DNA of 16,415 nucleotides from Desulfobacteraceae bacterium. Lineage in GTDB: Bacteria; Desulfobacterota; DSM-4660; Desulfatiglandales; B25-G16. Made by a program: the position numbers and the translations under genes. Location of the stretch: positions 1-16,415 of the forward strand of contig JAUWZC010000024.1 in NCBI GenBank assembly GCA_030615565.1. The letters are read 5' to 3'. The notes beneath the pieces were generated by a model. That model did not search any database and had not been told where the DNA came from. It saw only the letters and a list, made by a program, of their open reading frames with translations. Below, in pieces: positions 14,325 to 16,415 of this stretch (the first letter of the stretch is position 1; each line of letters begins with the position of its first letter).

Positions 14325-15878
14325 ATGTCAGAGCTTTTGAAGCTTGTCGGAGTTGAACTGCAAGACATTTCGGTATTGCTGTTTTTTGCCACAGTAATTG
14401 GTTTCCTATTGATAATCTTAGCGTGCCGATTGGTGGGGCGTATCGTTCCCTTTAGGCAGCACCGAAAAATCATCTGGATGCTTGATATAGTATTATTACC
14501 CACATTAATCCTAAGTATTGGACTTCTTCTTAACAAAGTTATTGGATTTGAAGCGTGGGCCTTTAGCCAGGATCTACGAGTACTTACTACAACACTTCTC
14601 TGGCTTGTAGGTGCATGGCTGCTGACAAGAGGCTTGGAACTCTTTCTATGGACAACGGGCTTCAAAAAAGCAACGGGTTCCGAAGCCCCGCGTTTACTCC
14701 GAGGCTTGGTCACTATTGCGATCTATATTTTGGCCTTTTATGGGATATTGACCTTTGTTTTTGAGCGCCCAGTGACTGGTCTATTAGTCTCTACGGGAAT
14801 CGTGGCTGGTGTCCTTGGTCTTGCCATGCAGAACGTTCTGTCTGACCTCTTTGCAGGTCTTGCGATTACGATTGAAAACCCTTACAGCTTGGGTGATTGG
14901 ATCGAACTCAAGGACGGCACAAAAGGAAAGGTGATGGACATTAGCTGGCGATCGACTCGGCTGCTATCGTGGAATAACAGTATCTATGTTGTACCGAACA
15001 ACGTTGCAGCAAGTAGTGTTATTCACAATTACGATTTGCCCGATAAACGGTATGCATACTGGTTCTATGTGTCTATTGACAGCGAGATTGCCCTCAATAT
15101 GGTGCGGCAGTTGCTTTTGGAAGCAGCTCTGAGTTGTAAAAGCGTACTCAAAAACCCCCTTCCCATTGTTAGGATTGGAGATGTTACGAGTCAACCTTTC
15201 AAATACATGGTCTATGTCTATTTTGTGGACTACCCCTCACACTGGTCTGGAAAGAGTGATCTTTTCTCATGTATTCAGTCCTCTTTAGCCAGGTCTGGTA
15301 TCTCACCAAGTGCTATAAAATATGAGATTGCCACGCGAGAAGCCACGATAGCTGAAGTAAGGGAGCCAACCATCGGGGAATATCTCCATAGAGTTCCTAT
15401 TTTCCAACCCTTATCTGAGAATGAAATCGAAGAGCTCGCTAGCTCATGTGAAATTCAGTCGTTTGACGCAGGAGAAAAGCTTATACGAGAAGGTGATCCA
15501 GACAGTTCTCTCTTTGTCATCTCCTCAGGTGTGGTTTCAATCGTCAAGAAAGATGGCAAAGGCCAGCACATAGAGCTATCCCGGCTGGGTAACAGCGAGT
15601 GCTTTGGAGAAATGTCACTCCTTACCGGTGAACCACGGTCTGCAACTGCGAAAGCCATTACCAATGTTGAGGCAATTAGAGTTCCTAAGGAAGGTCTGGC
15701 ACCGCTTTTGAAGGTGAAACCGGACCTCAGCAAAGAGCTGGCTGAAATTATGGCCATGCGGCGCGCTAGGACAGAAGGTCTCATTGATTCCAAAAGCATG
15801 AAGTCCACTTCGCGATCGATAAAGGCTTATGCAAAAGAGGTTTTATCCAAAATTCGCTCTTTCTTTTCTTTGGATTGA
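14325..15878 (+). CDS. MscS-type channel with C-terminal cyclic-nucleotide-binding domain (bCNG-like)
   Basis: An inner-membrane channel of 517 residues. Hydrophobic segments at about 15-37, 51-73, 87-110 and 126-146 precede the MscS pore region (~149-182: TGIVAGVLGLAMQNVLSDLFAGLAITIENPY), followed by the MscS beta domain (VVPNN at 222-226). From about 355 to 480 there is a cNMP-binding fold: VPIFQPLSENEIEELASSCE, FDAGEKLIREGDPDSSLFVISSG, and the phosphate-binding cassette FGEMSLLTGEPRSATA (428-441) with the key Glu and Arg. This matches the bacterial cyclic-nucleotide-gated (bCNG) group of MscS relatives, whose mechanosensitivity is generally weak; gating here is inferred. GGAGAG 7 bases before ATG fixes the start. 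The gene looks richer in G+C than its neighbours, which may indicate separate ancestry. Confidence 0.92.
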   Translation: MSELLKLVGVELQDISVLLFFATVIGFLLIILACRLVGRIVPFRQHRKIIWMLDIVLLPTLILSIGLLLNKVIGFEAWAFSQDLRVLTTTLLWLVGAWLLTRGLELFLWTTGFKKATGSEAPRLLRGLVTIAIYILAFYGILTFVFERPVTGLLVSTGIVAGVLGLAMQNVLSDLFAGLAITIENPYSLGDWIELKDGTKGKVMDISWRSTRLLSWNNSIYVVPNNVAASSVIHNYDLPDKRYAYWFYVSIDSEIALNMVRQLLLEAALSCKSVLKNPLPIVRIGDVTSQPFKYMVYVYFVDYPSHWSGKSDLFSCIQSSLARSGISPSAIKYEIATREATIAEVREPTIGEYLHRVPIFQPLSENEIEELASSCEIQSFDAGEKLIREGDPDSSLFVISSGVVSIVKKDGKGQHIELSRLGNSECFGEMSLLTGEPRSATAKAITNVEAIRVPKEGLAPLLKVKPDLSKELAEIMAMRRARTEGLIDSKSMKSTSRSIKAYAKEVLSKIRSFFSLD

Positions 15879-16070
15879 CCTTACTCATTCCAATTACTAC
15901 TTCAAATTCATGGCTTTTCCAAATAAACAGATTTGTACCAGTTAAACAAATGCCAGCCTCTACCATTATCGAAATAAACCTTCATGCCCATTCTGGGCAC
16001 CACGAAGTATGAAAATTAATTCTATTTTCGGATCAAATACGAATGACCAAAATTCAAAACATGTCAAAAT
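15879..16070. other. Region downstream of the MscS-like gene with one small hairpin
   Basis: No gene seen. TGCCCA-TTC-TGGGCA (15985-15999) is a perfect 6 bp stem, but no T run follows, so it is a poor intrinsic terminator; it may still end or stabilise the channel transcript. Confidence 0.35.
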
Positions 16071-16081
16071 CTTGTGGAGCC

Positions 16082-16216
16082 CCACGGGCAAGCCCGTGGC
16101 ACCAATTAGTTTCGCCGATTCGCTTCGCGAACGGCGGGACTTAGTGGCACGACATCCCGACCGTAGTCCCGACCACTAAAGGTCGGGACTAAAGCCGTGG
16201 CTTTCTGCGGTCGGGG
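16082..16216. repeat. Palindrome cluster with predicted three-way junction
   Basis: Successive stems: CCACGGGC-AA-GCCCGTGG (16082-16099); CGCCG (16113-16117) / CGGCG (16132-16136) enclosing TTCGC-TTC-GCGAA (16119-16131); CCCGACC (16156-16162) / GGTCGGG (16209-16215) enclosing TAGTCCCGACC (16164-16174) / GGTCGGGACTA (16181-16191) and AAGCC / GGCTT (16192-16203). Alternatively TTAGTGG (16141-16147) pairs with CCACTAA (16173-16179). It is GC-rich against an AT-rich background, with no coding capacity. It resembles a REP/BIME-like intergenic repeat. Confidence 0.75.
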
Positions 16217-16415
16217 TAAAGCCCTTCATTTAGTGCTTCCCGGAACGTTTACTGACTTAACAAGAGTCAAACGGAGACTTTACCAGTTCCCAATACTTAT
16301 TTACTTATGCTCGTACGCCGTGTTTCTGGAGGGCCTGACCCCGCTTACTTTTTACATCGCCCATGAGACAATAGCATACTTCATGCCGAACAGAAAATTG
16401 AGCGCCATGGCGTAA
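16217..16415. other. Window end, no recognisable gene
   Basis: An open frame on the plus strand runs from 16197 to a TAA ending at the last base, with a hydrophobic stretch (ILIYLCSYAVFLEGLTPL), but it begins inside the palindrome cluster, lacks a ribosome binding site and matches no family I know. It could be a decayed gene remnant. Confidence 0.3.

Noticed and set aside
14077..14340. Open frame upstream of the MscS-like gene
   Set aside because: It begins with a TTG that is part of a TTGACA promoter box, lacks a ribosome binding site, and overlaps the real gene start.
16197..16415. 72-codon hydrophobic open frame reaching the window end
   Set aside because: It starts inside a palindrome cluster with no ribosome binding site and no recognisable domain; possibly a gene remnant, but unsupported.

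Overview
The window looks like a piece of an AT-rich, Gram-negative, probably anaerobic bacterial chromosome. The gene content (a HoxEFU/NuoEFG-type NADH diaphorase, FeoA with a DtxR-type regulator, an orphan GspE/PilB-like ATPase, a DUF933-type GTPase) would fit Desulfobacterota or a neighbouring lineage. That placement is inference; no rRNA or other phylogenetic marker is present. No tRNA, rRNA, CRISPR array, integrase or transposase was recognised.

Layout. Positions 32-810 hold a DtxR-family metal-dependent regulator overlapping feoA. A PPP-type phosphatase follows on the minus strand (1010-1660), then rdgB (1898-2509). Positions 2605-7292 look like one operon: three subunits of a soluble NADH diaphorase (hoxE-, hoxF- and hoxU-like) with no hydrogenase or other catalytic subunit in view, then yggS (PLP homeostasis) and a TtcA-type tRNA thiolation enzyme, with a YchF-like but degenerate GTPase at 7322-8374. 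argC (8668-9735) converges on a minus-strand GAF-MshEN-GspE ATPase (9739-12059) whose 5' end carries an apparent -1 frameshift. tatD and maf overlap at 12479-13968, and a MscS-type channel with a cyclic-nucleotide-binding domain occupies 14325-15878. The last ~540 bases hold no recognisable gene but carry dense palindromes.

The most unusual feature is the repeat content. A ~105 bp GC-rich, doubly palindromic element occurs three times almost identically (5729-5833, 12334-12438, 13211-13315). Its length is a multiple of three and only one plus-strand frame is open. In two independent copies that same frame is translated: once directly before the hoxU-like stop codon, and once inside tatD, where it separates the catalytic barrel from the conserved C-terminal NAxxLF helix without breaking the frame. 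This is the behaviour of protein-coding palindromic elements such as the Rickettsia RPEs, here in a seemingly unrelated genome. Three other miniature inverted-repeat elements (855-998, 8400-8614, 12193-12324) and palindrome clusters (7226-7293, 16082-16216) share the window; two of these contain nested stems predicting three-way junctions.

Functionally the genes are mostly housekeeping: iron uptake control, nucleotide-pool cleansing (RdgB, Maf), redox (HoxEFU-like), PLP homeostasis, tRNA thiolation, arginine synthesis, and osmotic or ligand-gated ion flux. The exciting part is the small non-autonomous repeats that have entered or abutted several of these genes.
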